Shown here: positions 22,275 through 33,223 of the stretch, one piece after another | How positions within the stretch are numbered: position 1 is the first letter of the stretch | How the letters are laid out: each line of letters opens with the position of its first letter | Made by a program: the position numbers and the translations under genes | Notes under the pieces: generated by a model | Told to the model about the DNA's origin: nothing | Seen by the model: the letters and a program-made list of their open reading frames with translations, nothing else | Databases searched by the model: none | DNA from: Termitomyces sp. T153 | Lineage: Eukaryota; Basidiomycota; Agaricomycetes; Agaricales; Lyophyllaceae | Assembly (NCBI GenBank): GCA_018296165.2 | Contig: JACKQL020000006.1 | Coordinates: forward strand, 1,116,001-1,180,000 | Direction of reading: 5' to 3' | Length of the DNA stretch: 64,000 nucleotides

Positions 22275-24092
22275 ACAAAAATCAAGGAACAGTTCAAAGT
22301 CTCTGTATTATGTAAATTTAATTACAAAACTTAGAATGGTACCAAGAGAGATTGTATAGTAATGAAACCTTCATAGTTCTTTAAACTTGCTAGAGGAGTG
22401 GCCCAAGACTGCTGGAAATTTTGAATTTTGACTTATAAAAGTACTCTTATTGACTTTAAAAAAGAGTCCCTCATCATTCCAACCATAAAATTTTGAACCA
22501 GGGCACTTGGAAAGGCACAACATAATCTATCCATGAGACTACAGCAACATTCACCATAATGGATATGAGTATTCTTTAATGGAATATTTACATGTTCTGT
22601 GTGATGCACATAGAGAGGTGCCAGGCCAAGGCACCACAGCAAAGAATCCAAGATGAAGCAGCAAGAGGGAACTGTTGCTTGGATTGGCACAAAACCAGGT
22701 ATTGCTGAGTAGCACTCATTGAGGCAAGTCTAACAGTGCTAAAATCAAGGGAAACAATCTAGCAAATCACAAGATATTGGTAAATCAGTGATTGAGCACA
22801 ACATCAAGCATAGAGCATGAAGAGTGGGTGTATGGAGGTAATCTAGGTATCAAGATGATCCTGGAGATGAGGGAAAGAAGGTGCAAGAATAAGTGAGGCA
22901 AACCAAACACTCCTTCCCAAGATATAATCCAATGTCTCCTGATGACATCCATATCTCATCCTCAAACACATCCCATTCAGTCCAGAACCTTCTCCAATCC
23001 TTTTTCCAATAAGAAAGGAACCATCAATAGCAGGGGAAAAAGTTCCAAAGGGGTCCAGGAATGGGTACAGAAGTCATAGGAAAGCAGAGATATGGAAAAA
23101 CAGCCAGTTCTCTATTATAGCCACAGTGGGGAGCCACTGGGGCTGGATACACAAAAAAATGTAACAGTTGGTTATGGGTGGGCTTCAGTCCCCCCCAAGT
23201 GCATATGACCCAATTCTATTATGGAAAAGGTGACTACACACAGTGGTAAGGACAAAGGCTAGTAGGGGTGGCTGTGCTTTTAATTTTAAGTAGACCAGAG
23301 GGCCCATTCTGTTACAGACTTGGAGGACTCAAAGAACTTAGTATTTACATCATGGAATGGCCTCAAATGATGAACAATGTTCTGTTGTTAAGCAAAAATT
23401 GAGGTGAAGAAGAGCATCAATGTAACAGAGTTACAGAGTTAGAACAATCTTGCATTATTTGTGCAGCACTGGATCAGACCAGTATATAGATTTTGACTGG
23501 TACAAAGATGAATACAAGATGTTTAGTTTTATGCAGTCATATATATTGTAAGTAACATGAAAATAACAATGTGTGGATATGTTACACACACCCCTTTGAG
23601 ACCAAAGTTTGGTCTACAATGAAGGTATGACTAGTAACTGAGTGAAAGTAAGGAGATATGTGAAGAATGTCAATTCCATCCTAGATGCATAGTTTGCAGT
23701 GTGCAACCAGCATGAGAAGACAAGGAGTGTGAGTACAGCTAGGTGCACCAGGAGACAAGTAGCAATATAATGAGTACTCATGATCCATGGTGCATAAGAT
23801 TCTGGAGTTCCACCTGCCTCTGATTCCCTTGTCATGTCAGTGGGTGCAGCATAAGTTGCAGTTCCAGCAGAAGTAGCTCTGCAGGATTATCAAAGGCCTC
23901 AAGCATATGCCAATTGTCTTCATATTCAATTTGGGTGTTCATATGCTGGGTTTTCCAGCAACAGCATCATTGTCCAATCTTGCAAGCAAGAATCAAGGTG
24001 CTCAGCAAAGTTCCACAGCTCAGTTGTTAGCATATACGCAACAATTCTATCGCAACGGGAGGGTGAATTTGTTATACATGTATTGATAGAGC
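22275..24092. other. CpG-free repeat-derived stretch
   Basis: There are no coding frames of note. From about 21750 to 24030 I find no CG dinucleotide, a pattern expected of methylated and deaminated repeats in basidiomycetes. Fragments such as ACCCCTTTGAG (23589) recur at 49860 and 50620, pointing to a shared repeat family. Confidence 0.6.
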
Positions 24093-24560
24093 TTGTGTAG
24101 CTCATGTCTTCTCGAGCATGTGAGCCTCAGGTCAAACAGACCAAGCAACAAGCTGGACTTCAAACGTTTTGGACCATTCCGAGTTGCGCAAAAGATTTCA
24201 GACACGGCTTACCGTTTGGAACTTCCTGATGGATGGTCTATCCACGACGTGTTCCACATCTCTTGCCTGATCCCGGCACGGGAGAACACCATCCTGGGAC
24301 AGATATAAGAGCCACAGTCATTAATTCAGATGGAGACAGGAGACGAGGTTGAGATACGGATCCTGAAAGAAAGACGGACGAGAGGAGGCGTGAGAGAGTT
24401 CCTAGTGAGATGGAAAGGTTACGATGAGAGCGAGGACGAATGGCTGAAGGAATATGACATGCCTCATGCACTGGAAGCGATTCAGGAGTTCCAAGAAAAA
24501 AGAAAGGACGCGCGGGAAACGTCGACGTGGCAAGAAGCACGATTAGTGCAGAGAGGGTGG
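24093..24560 (+). pseudogene. Ty3/Gypsy chromovirus remnant (integrase C-terminus plus chromodomain)
   Basis: Two frames in succession match the 3' end of a chromodomain retrotransposon polyprotein. The first, RPSNKLDFKRFGPFRVAQKI followed by YRLELPDGWSIHDVFHISCL, is the GPY/F-like integrase C-terminal module and stops at 24306-24308. The second, starting at about 24345, reads VEIRILKERRTRGG, then FLVRWKGYDESEDEWLKEYD, a typical chromodomain with its aromatic cage residues. A stop separates the modules that should be continuous, and no reverse transcriptase or RNase H is nearby, so this is a degraded fragment. The chromodomain would have targeted integration to methylated histone in the parent element. 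Confidence 0.85.
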
Positions 24561-25039
24561 CGAGTGTTGTGCTTGGCGGGTAGAGGTCTGCAGTATTGCA
24601 CCCTCGCCAACTGCAGCAAGCCTTCCCGCGTGGCGGGCATGCCACAATGGGTAGCCTCAGCCTTAAACGCGAGGGGAACGGTGGTCGACGTGGCTAAAAT
24701 TAAGGTGGAGAGTGGCGCCCGTGATTGGCACCCGGGAACCTTTTTTTTTCTCTCAGCGCCTACCTTACGCACGTGACGTGCAGGCTATATACCGACAGAG
24801 TCCTCTAGCTTTGTTCACTTCGTTTACAGGTACGTACATTGCATGTAAAACTACAAAATATACAAAATACTTCGTTTACAGTCATTGTTGCGCCGCCTTG
24901 CGATTTGCAGGCCTTGACGTTACAGTATGATTCCAATTTTGTCTCATATGAGACCTCCTATGAGGCTGCTTCTGTTGCATCTCAAGAACTCAAGCCAAGT
25001 GGTCCTCAGTCAGCCACGACCTGAGGTTATTTAGCCTTC

Positions 25040-26455
25040 AAAAGCTTCAAGATCTATCGATCTTATCACTGCGAGGTATGTCGCGCTCCCGCAAGAATAA
25101 TTCTAATTGTTGTATGCCATCGCAGATTTTTCCTTGGACAGATTACGGTGACCACTATACAATCAACAGTCTTTGACAGAAAACTTGCAGATCCTCAAAG
25201 GGGTCGAGTCTGCGGCCCTGACTACAGATATATTGACAAACGGGCTAATCGCACCTTGATTGTCCTTGATGCTGTGGCTCTTTACTTGTCGACTGATCAG
25301 TCTGGTGGTCGTGTCGTTTCCTTCTACAGATCCACCAACAGCACCCTATTCCTTGCAAAAAACGGCGCAAGCATTCCAGAAGATGAGGAAGCTTCTGCGA
25401 GATTGCTGATCGAACTGGACAAGGCTACTACTCTACCCCACTTCTTTCCCTTTCTCTCGCAAGCTGAAGTGCTGCTGAAAATTGCCAGAATGTCTCGAAA
25501 CCCTCATTTAACACATCGAATGGCTCCAGTCATCTTAAGAAGAGTACACATTTTCTTCCGATCCTTCTTTCCCTCCCGAATTTCGCAAGTGCGAAATATA
25601 TTTCAATTAGAAATATACAGACTGGAGGCTACCGGATAGGCAAATTCTAAACGATCTCCCTGAAACCTGCGTAGATCTCACAACCTCTGTTTTTACCGAT
25701 GTGACCAAGGAATTTGATTCTAGATTCCTATGCTACCTACACCCAACGCTTTTTTACTCTCGGTTCATCAGTTAGTACGGTGAGATGTACGGGGGGTACA
25801 CCGATTCGAAACAGCTGATGCGGGATCTCAAAGGGACTTGCCAATATGTAAATCCCTCGCACCTCATCAATCTCTGGAAGACAAAGACATGTGCGATGCC
25901 GGTTCTTTGGATCTCGTCTCCTATATCAGTCCGTCAACCTTCCGATCCGCTGACGCTCGCCAAGCATCGGAATAGCTGATCTCGCCAAGCGCGCAGAGGC
26001 TAGAAAAGGGGCTGAAGACGTTCGGCCATCGTTATCTGAATTGGAAGAGGAATGCGAAATCGGCTTCTTCCATTTTCTTCGTCCATCCCGAAATCCAAAT
26101 TATCCTTCACTTGACCAACTCCATCTGATCTCAGCTAAAAAAGAAAGTACTCTTCATAAGGTCCAGCTCTCGGGCGTGCCTTTGTTGTGTGCTCTGGATC
26201 GCGGAATTCAATTGGACAATGGACTAAATGGATGACACTCCCCGAATGGACTAGTGTTCAAGCCACTCACTCCCCGGATCTACGGTTTTGCCGCATTCGG
26301 TCGAGACTGATCAGGTTGTTATTGAGTCTATAAAGAATCGAACGACTACAGTTCTTCACGATTTCTTGACTGTTCGAACTTCATTAGAAGGACCCGGCGT
26401 AAGGTTTCGAGGGATTGGAGTCGAAATCAATCAGACAAGAAGTAATCCGCCTTGA
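25040..26455 (+). CDS. Uncharacterised multi-exon protein, possibly decayed
   Basis: Protein-like segments line up across plausible splice sites. An intron at 25076-25125 (GTATGT to CGCAG) leads into FFLGQITVTTIQSTVFDRK and RVCGPDYRYIDKRANRTLIV. A 66-nt intron at about 25545-25610 joins in phase to KYTDWRLPDRQILNDLPE and then FDSRFLCYLHPTLFYSRFIS. A 45-nt intron at about 25769-25813 leads to DAGSQRDLPICKSLAPHQ. Further segments (AEARKGAEDVRPSLSELEEE; IGQWTKWMTLPEW; then TDQVVIESIKNRTTTVLHDF to the stop at 26455) are in different frames without obvious introns between all of them. I do not recognise the family. The gene is either real with exons I could not join, or a frameshifted pseudogene near the Gypsy remnant. 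Confidence 0.45.
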
Positions 26456-27627
26456 CTCTCTGACATCAGAGTTCGAGAGAAGCGATTAGAATATGACGGC
26501 AGTATTATCGTATGTAGATATCGACAGCATAACCGCCTTAAGCTGGCGCTTTGCATGCATATCACGATCACTAGAGAGCCATTTTTGCCACAATTCCGTC
26601 GTCCCATCCAGATGCAGTCAAAATAAGTTCAACGTGCCTGTTGTGAAGCAGCACTGCTGAGAATACGACAACACACGTCCCAGGATTCCAGGATTGAACT
26701 ACTCGGGGCCCGATAAGTAGCACGCATTTTAGTCTGGAATGAATTTCTGTCGGCGGAGGTATCGGATACGAATCTAACGCCATCACATAATCGAAGGGTT
26801 ATATCATGATCTTGTGAACAAGCCGGACTGAATACTATCTGACGACATGAAGCACGGACTCGAACGCTTCCAACTGTTTTTTCAGCCTAGAAGTCCGAGG
26901 ATGCCTATTATGTCGACGATAACATGAGCAGTCGAATATACATGTCTATTCTCTTCGATTCATAGAACCAAAACAACTTCAACCTACGAGGTTTTTCATT
27001 TGCCTTCTCTGGAGGGGGAAACTCGTTGTTTCATCTCGCCAGAAGATTCCTCGATAATTCTATCCGAAAGCAACGCGTTGAGACCATCTCAAACGGTCTC
27101 GCACGGAAGAGCAAGCACGTTACACCACATCCGCTATCAGACATAAGAATTTGGTGCGGCATGTCACTGCCCTCTATAGTCACATGCAAATTTGGACTCG
27201 ACTTGAGTGGGTTCACGAGTCTTTACATACGTGCATGCCCTCCATGCAACGAAAGTTTTTTTTTGATCCAAAACGGTGCTCCGAGACCGGCAGCGAAAAA
27301 CGCAATCCATTTTTTTTCGTTTGCTAGAAGTACTATTTCCAGGGACCTCCCATATAAGGAATGATAGAGATATGCGAGGAAATGCTTGAAAATGGCTCTT
27401 ATCATATGCTGAAGTCGATTACACTCTCTTACCCCACTAAGCCAAAGAAAAGCCACCATGTATGCTCCTTCCGCAGAAAGCGGGTGTGAAGTGTATCCGC
27501 AAAAGACGGACCTGAAGGGATGAGGTCCTGTTGCGATTCTCATTGACATCGGGGAATGGATGCTAAATCGGAAATCCAGTCTCCAGTAAGCATACTGCCG
27601 CCTGAACTAAGACAGATCTAGGACATA
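26456..27627. other. Intergenic, nothing recognised
   Basis: Overlapping short frames of 60-112 codons occur on both strands at 27026-27549. None shows motifs or an exon partner. Confidence 0.45.
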
Positions 27628-28005
27628 TTACAGCTGAGTCTTCAATAGCTCAGCATCCAATCGATGGCGCGCATGGAGACGCTGGAGATTAGAGAGTAAA
27701 TAGCCTTGTAGAGCGTACCAGAACTGATTGTGCGAGACCGGCTTGGTCGCACCGATCTCAACCATTCCGCCCCGGATGATGTTGATTTCCTCAACCGTCA
27801 AGAATGTGTCAGAATGAAAGCCCTCATCAGGACATCTGAGACATTCTTGTAGGAAACCGGTTGAAACAGCATCGCATCGATAACTGGCGGCATAGTCATC
27901 AGTCAGCGTCGTTAGATCCTGATTCCACGAAGACGATGCGCCTGCCACTTGAGATTTATGATGGGCGTTCAGATCTTCAAACGTTGGCTGGAGTTTAGAT
28001 GTCAT
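27628..28005 (-). CDS. Small hypothetical protein (125 aa)
   Basis: This single-exon frame with an ATG start reads MTSKLQPTFEDLNAHHKSQV, then a Cys-containing middle (GFLQECLRCPDEGFH) and a helical C-terminus (YLLSNLQRLHARHRLDAELL). Composition is protein-like, with few rare or repetitive residues, and the stop is clean. It lies about 290 bp upstream of, and divergent from, the alcohol dehydrogenase. I do not recognise the family, and a chance frame cannot be excluded. Confidence 0.4.
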   Translation of the reverse strand: MTSKLQPTFEDLNAHHKSQVAGASSSWNQDLTTLTDDYAASYRCDAVSTGFLQECLRCPDEGFHSDTFLTVEEINIIRGGMVEIGATKPVSHNQFWYALQGYLLSNLQRLHARHRLDAELLKTQL

Positions 28006-28291
28006 TTCGAACTGGGATCACACTACACGGAATACAGCACCACGGTAGCTATTAGAAGGCTTGTAGTCTGTCATTTTTTGTGATCCACATAGTATGAAGT
28101 AGGGACACGCGCACCTGAGAGTTTTTTGACGGGACGATGGACAGTCGATATCGCGTTCAAGTCATGGCCGGAAGTTACCGAAACAAGATAAAGTAGAATT
28201 TGTCTCTCCGTGTCCTCTGTGCGTCATTTCAGAGTGAATCTAAGACACGAATATAAAAGACGGCAAATGAATTCAACCCTACCAACTCCTA

Positions 28292-29772
28292 ATGTCTCCC
28301 TCCATCCCGAAGACCCAGACTGCCGCCATCGTTGCCACCAGTGGTGCCCCCATTCAGGTCAAACACGACCATCCGGTCAAGTCCCAGGCTGAGCTTGCGC
28401 CGGGCGAGTGCCTTATCAAGCTCGACTGTACCGGAGTCTGTCATACAGATCTTCATGCTGCCCTCGGTGACTGGCCCGTCCCACCGAAGAGCCCTCTTAT
28501 TGGCGGCCACGAAGGTGTTGGCGTAATTGTTGCTATCGCCAACCATACCACAGGCAGCCCGGTCAAGGTTGGGGATCGCGTCGGCATTAAGTGGCTAGCT
28601 GACTCTTGTCTTAACTGCGAGCAATGCCGCAAAGGACGCGAACAAAGTATTGATTATATCTTTACCAATTTCCACTTCTGATCGTTTGAATTACAAGATT
28701 GTTGTAACGCGAAACTCAGTGGCTACACAGTCGATGGTACATTCTCAGAATACGTCGTAGGTATACAGGTGATCACTTTGAGCACAGGGCTAATTTACTC
28801 TAGGTTTCATTTGTACGCCACGTTACGCCGATACCGGAGAACCTCGACAGTAGAGCTGCGGCGTCTATACTCTGTGCTGTTCGTTTACAATTACCGACTT
28901 TTGAAGGATAACTCAGACTCTTGACCGCAGGGTGTCACGGTTTATCGCGCACTGAAATACAGTCAGACTACCGCAGGCGATTGGGTTGTCCTACCTGGCG
29001 CCGGTGGAGGTCTTGGTCATCTTGGTACGTATTTAATCCCCATGCAGGCGTTTTATCGCTTACCTGTAATCAGCTGTTCAATACGCGAAGGACATGGGAC
29101 TCAAAGTTATTGCAATTGGTATGTTCCTTTCGTGTGGGAAACTACCATTCTCACTTTTCTATAGACACTGGAGCGCAGAAGAAGAAGCTATGCGAAGACC
29201 TTGGGGCAGATGTGTGGATCGACTTCAAGGAGTCGAAAAACATTGTTGAAGATGTCAAGAAAGCGACTGGTGGTGAAGGAGCTCATTCTGCTGTCGTCAC
29301 CACTGCTTCGGTCCGTATACCCCTCATTACATCCTCGGAATATTCATGTACCTCCGTCTTTGTAGTCTTCTGGGTATTCTCAGGCCATTGAATACCTCCG
29401 ATGTGGTGGTACCCTCATGGCCGTGGGGTTACCTGGAAAAGCTAACCTCGAAGCATCCATCTTCTTCACCGTCTTCAAGGTGCGCTCTAGATACATCCGA
29501 ATTTATCCAAACCAATATATCTTTCAATAGAGCATCAACATCCTTGGCTCGTATGTCGGCAACCGACAGGACGCAGTTGAGGCTATCGAAATTGCAGCTC
29601 GCGGTGCTGTCAAGTGCCATTACGAGTTGAGGAAGATTGGCGACCTGCAAAAGTAGGTGTTTTCGTGATTCGCTTCTCTCAATGTCTTTACTGATGCTGT
29701 TGATGATTTAGAACATACGAGGACATGACGAAGGGTATGATTAGTGGACGCGTTGTCCTCGAATTCAGTTAG
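28292..29772 (+). CDS. adh: Zinc-dependent alcohol dehydrogenase
   Basis: This medium-chain NAD(P)-dependent dehydrogenase interconverts alcohols and aldehydes, and resembles yeast Adh1-type enzymes. The first exon shows the catalytic-zinc motif GVCHTDLHAA and GHEGVGVIV, and the start of the structural-zinc cluster CLNCEQCRKGREQ; the last Cys follows in the next exon (CCNAKLSGYTVDGTFSEYV). The Rossmann segment DWVVLPGAGGGLGHL (with AVQYAKDMGLKVIAI) has the GxGGxG pattern. The C-terminal part includes LRCGGTLMAVGLPGKA, INILGSYVGNRQDAVEA and ends GRVVLEFS at 29772. Introns with GT-AG ends break it into about nine exons, at about 28646, 28760, 28880, 29023, 29118, 29310, 29478 and 29655. A 39-base AT-rich leader precedes the ATG. 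Confidence 0.92.
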
Positions 29773-30377
29773 GTGTGCAGAAGATATGCCTGTGATGACG
29801 TGATGAATGTAAATACTTTTTGGGTGTGTATGTATTGACGACTTATGTATATATGGTTACGCATGCGAGGAAAATTCGGGGGTTTCTTTTGGTTAGGCCG
29901 CAAGTATTTAAGTAGTAGTAGGGGTTTCGAGACGATCATCATAACCAACATAGTAGAATGGCGCGGAGCAGGCCCAACTCTGATTTACACTGCTGACCCC
30001 AAAAATGGATTGATGATACGGAAGATGACCATGAAGAGTTGAACCAGATTGACCATCCTCAAAGTTGCACGTGAACAACGCTTGCTGCCGTTCCATATTG
30101 TTGCTATCCTGGTCAATAGTATATTTCTTCAAATTCTTCATCATTGTCTTATTTTTTTTCCCCTTCCAACCAGGTGGGGACTGGCTGAAATTTAACAGTC
30201 TGCCTGTCGTTCTGCGATCGGCTGTAAGAAATAGCAGTCGCGGGCGGCCTAGAATACGAAGACCAAAGGCTATCATATCGATCCAAACTGAGTCCGGAAT
30301 GTTGGGTATTTCAAACACCTTCGTTATCCAGCTGGCGCGCCTCCCCACTGGACCGGTGATAGTCAGCGGTCGTCTTC
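29773..30377. other. Convergent 3' intergenic region
   Basis: It separates the 3' ends of the alcohol dehydrogenase and rpc31. Open frames here are the reverse of untranslated sequence and show no family features. Confidence 0.55.
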
Positions 30378-31296
30378 TCAGTCATAATCACCTCCTAAGT
30401 ACGAAGATGTTCTTGAGTATTCAAATAGACACAAAATGCTGAGAAATACGTACCTCCATCGTCACCCCCTCCGCCCCCTCCTAGATCATCCATGTCATCA
30501 CCTTCGCCATTGTCAAAGTAATTCTCAGCGTAATCGTTATCGTACTCTTCGTCCACGTCGTAGTCTTCTTCTGCGGCGTTGGATCCTACGTCTGAACGGT
30601 CTTCGCCTGATTTTTCCTGGTTACAACTTGAGACTGAGAGGACATTCTCATAGCTTGAGGAAAACGAACCTCTTCATCATCTTCACCCAAGTCGTCAATG
30701 TTCATGCGTAGTTTACCCGTGCTCTCGGCAGCTGTTTATGGTTCGTTTAGTCCTAAACGCCGGGAAAAGGCAAGGAAAAATCGCACGTTTCCGTCTTTTC
30801 TTTGGGTTGAAGTAGCTATCAAAGATACCTGGAGGAAAGAATGCCTCATTGAGATCCTTTCGTTTTAGCGTTGGTTGTGCGGTCACAGACGGCCGATATT
30901 TATCGGAATACCGTGGAAGTTCTGGCACATGCAAATAAGAGGCAAACCAAGGAAACTTTTACAGAAACTTGCCACTCGACTTGGTTTTTTCAACAACATA
31001 GTATGCTGATTTTCTTAGACGGTCCGCAAAGCCAATTTGTATATCAGCAATGCGTGACTCTTTCTCGGAAATCTCGGTAAACACAGGGAGTTCTCTTGGC
31101 TACAGGTTCCATTGATCAATGAAATGTCAAAACTATTCGAGGTGTCGCGCACTGGATACATTGCCGTCGCCTCTCGAGAGAGATTCTGAATATCAGCAAA
31201 GCTCAGACCCATCGGCGGGAGCGCCGAAGCACCTCCAAAACCTCCCCTACCACCTCTGCCTCCCCCACGTCCCCCGCGACCGCCACCACGAGACAT
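30378..31296 (-). CDS. rpc31: RNA polymerase III subunit Rpc31 (RPC7)
   Basis: This belongs to the Pol III-specific trimer (Rpc82-Rpc34-Rpc31) needed for initiation at tRNA and 5S genes. The start is diagnostic: MSRGGGRGGRGGGRGGRGGF, then LPPMGLSFADIQNLSREATA. Further exons carry PVFTEISEKESRIADIQIGF with RLRKSAYYVVEKTKSSGKFL, then YSDKYRPSVTAQPTLKRKDL and NPKKRRKR, and finally the acidic tail (SGEDRSDVGSNAAEEDYDVD, then DDMDDLGGGGGDDGG) ending in DYD at 30378. The Gly/Arg N-terminus and acidic C-terminus are both family features. At least five introns are needed. Its start faces yra1 across 219 bp, so the two share an upstream region. Confidence 0.85.
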
Positions 31297-31515
31297 TAAG
31301 CGCTGAGAAATGTGTTAGGGCACGAGGACGAGTCAGTAGCCAGGAACCGAGAGCGGACTTGAAAGAAAATTGAAGCTCCGACAGTTGATCATTTGTCTCA
31401 CAGCTTTGTGCTGTGCAGCCCATTTCTTTCCTCGCCCCACCACCGCCGTCAGCTCTTCCAGCCTTTCCTCCCTTCAAGTTACCGTCTTTCACGACATACA
31501 TATACTCCAACGACT
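31297..31515. promoter_or_regulatory. Short bidirectional promoter region (rpc31/yra1)
   Basis: Only 219 bp separate the two divergent ATGs. The interval is pyrimidine-rich on the yra1 side, with CTCACAGC and CCTTTCCTCCCTTC tracts. No clear TATA element is seen. Confidence 0.45.
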
Positions 31516-32968
31516 ATGGACAAGGCTCTCGACGAAGTATGTCGCCAAACTCCTCTTTTTCCTTTGTGTGGCGCATAACTAGTCCTTGCACAAAAAGATC
31601 ATTGCTGCCAAGCCTCGCAACCCCCGTCGTGGTCCTACTAGGCGTACTTCAGCTCGTGCTCAGGTCCTTGGCAATGCTGGACCCAGTCCTCGTGTACGCG
31701 CCAATGCAGCCGCCAACGTAGCCGCCAAAGCCGCTGCCCAGACTTCCCCAACCGAGAAAATCATTGTTTCCAACCTTCCTATCGACGTGAATGAGGCTCA
31801 GATCAAGGTTAGTGTCTCTCATATCTTATATCGACCCATGTGGTCTCATCGTGTTTCCCCTCTAGGAGCTGTTCGCTCAGACTGTTGGCCCACTAAAAGA
31901 AGTCACTCTTCATTACGATCAGAATGGTCGTTCGAAGGGTGTTGCCTCTGTCCATTTCCAACGTAAAGGAGATGGTACCAAGGCGTTCCAGCAATACAAC
32001 AACCGGCTTATCGATGGCAGTTAGTATCGCCTCTTCCCCTCTTTGCGTCTCGTCCCCTTCTGTTAGCATGGTTGACATGTCCTGCAACCTGCACTTGAGA
32101 AACCTTTAAAAGTTTCCAGAGAACCGTTGGCTTCTGTCTCTGCCCGACTTTGCCGACTTTGAACGGACGATTGTACATTGCCTGTACTTTTTCTGGGAAG
32201 ATTGGTACCCAGGATTACTCGCTAATCGCAGCAGCACCTGTGCGCAGTAGCTTGTCCAGGGTCTGATCAGCCTTCTGGATTGAGCAGGTTTCGTAGTGCG
32301 ATGCGGGTTCTGTTCCAAGCCGTTTAGTCACGGAGCGGATGGGCTTTTCACCGCAAGGATGTAATTGATGGCCTGGTTACGGTTGCGAACGGCGATGTGG
32401 AGGTTGGTTGGCGCGTCGATGGATCAAGTCTCGATCTGAACAAAAAACGCAACGATGGCAGAGACGAAGTTTTCGGTGACTTTGGGTAACAAATTAGAAG
32501 CTTCTCGTGCAGTTTTTTCGCTCTTCTTTTCTCGCTCCTCGTTCGCCTGAAACATCCAACTGATCAATGCTCCGCTTTGCTTCTTCCTCTGCCATTTATT
32601 CTACAAACCGTATCACAGAGAAGCCCATGAAGATTGAAATTGTCGTCGCGCCTGCCCCAGTTTCCTTGGCACAACGCGTTTCACCTGCTGATGGCGCGAC
32701 AGCAACTAATGGTGTTACCAGGTTAGTCTTACACAGTCAACGTTGTAATCTCTTTTGACTCTTTTTACGAAGGACTGGTGGTCGAGGAAGGCGTAGTCGT
32801 GCGGGCAGGAACCGCAAGGAACGGCCCCAGAAATCTGCAGCCGACCTCGATGCCGAGATGGAGGTTAGTTGTGTATCTTGCTGGCTTGTCCTTTTTTCAT
32901 TCATGCTGTCTTAGGATTATACTGCGAGCAATGCGCCTGCCGCGACTGCTGCGCCCGCTGCTGCGTAA
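31516..32968 (+). CDS. yra1: Aly/REF mRNA export adaptor (Yra1/THOC4 type)
   Basis: This nuclear RNA-binding adaptor links TREX to the Mex67 export receptor. It starts MDKALDE and, after a 46-nt intron, SLHKKIIAAKPRNPRRGPTR, an N-terminal REF box/basic arm. The RRM follows with RNP2 KIIVSNLPIDV and RNP1-like GRSKGVASVHF, then KAFQQYNNRLIDG. The next exon gives KKPMKIEIVVAP, a signature of Aly/REF. The C-terminal arm has GRGRRSRAGRNRKERPQKSA and the tail DYTASNAPAATAAPAAA. The intron after NNRLIDG (32020-32618) is 599 nt, ten times the size of its neighbours, and splices in phase. The final intron is at about 32862-32914. Confidence 0.92.
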
Positions 32969-33223
32969 CTTCTTGTATTCTGTACTGTTTTACTCTGCCC
33001 TATTGTAATTTTTTGTCCTCGTCTTCTTAGCTAGTCACAAAAACTCTCCTTTCTCTCCTATTGTTAGTACCATACCCCACCTCCACGTGCTCCCTCTGCC
33101 TATTGTTTCCGCGATAATTGCAATTGTTCTTGAGAAGCAAAATAGGCAATCGATAAGCTATTGTCTTTGACTCCTCAACTAGATAATCGTTGTCTTGACA
33201 CGACATCGAGGTAAAGGCGTGCC

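Noticed and set aside
23419..23586. Possible solo LTR bounded by TGTAACA and TGTTACA
   Set aside because: The flanks (ATCAA and CACAC) give no target duplication, and no second copy is visible; the short termini could be chance in AT-rich DNA.
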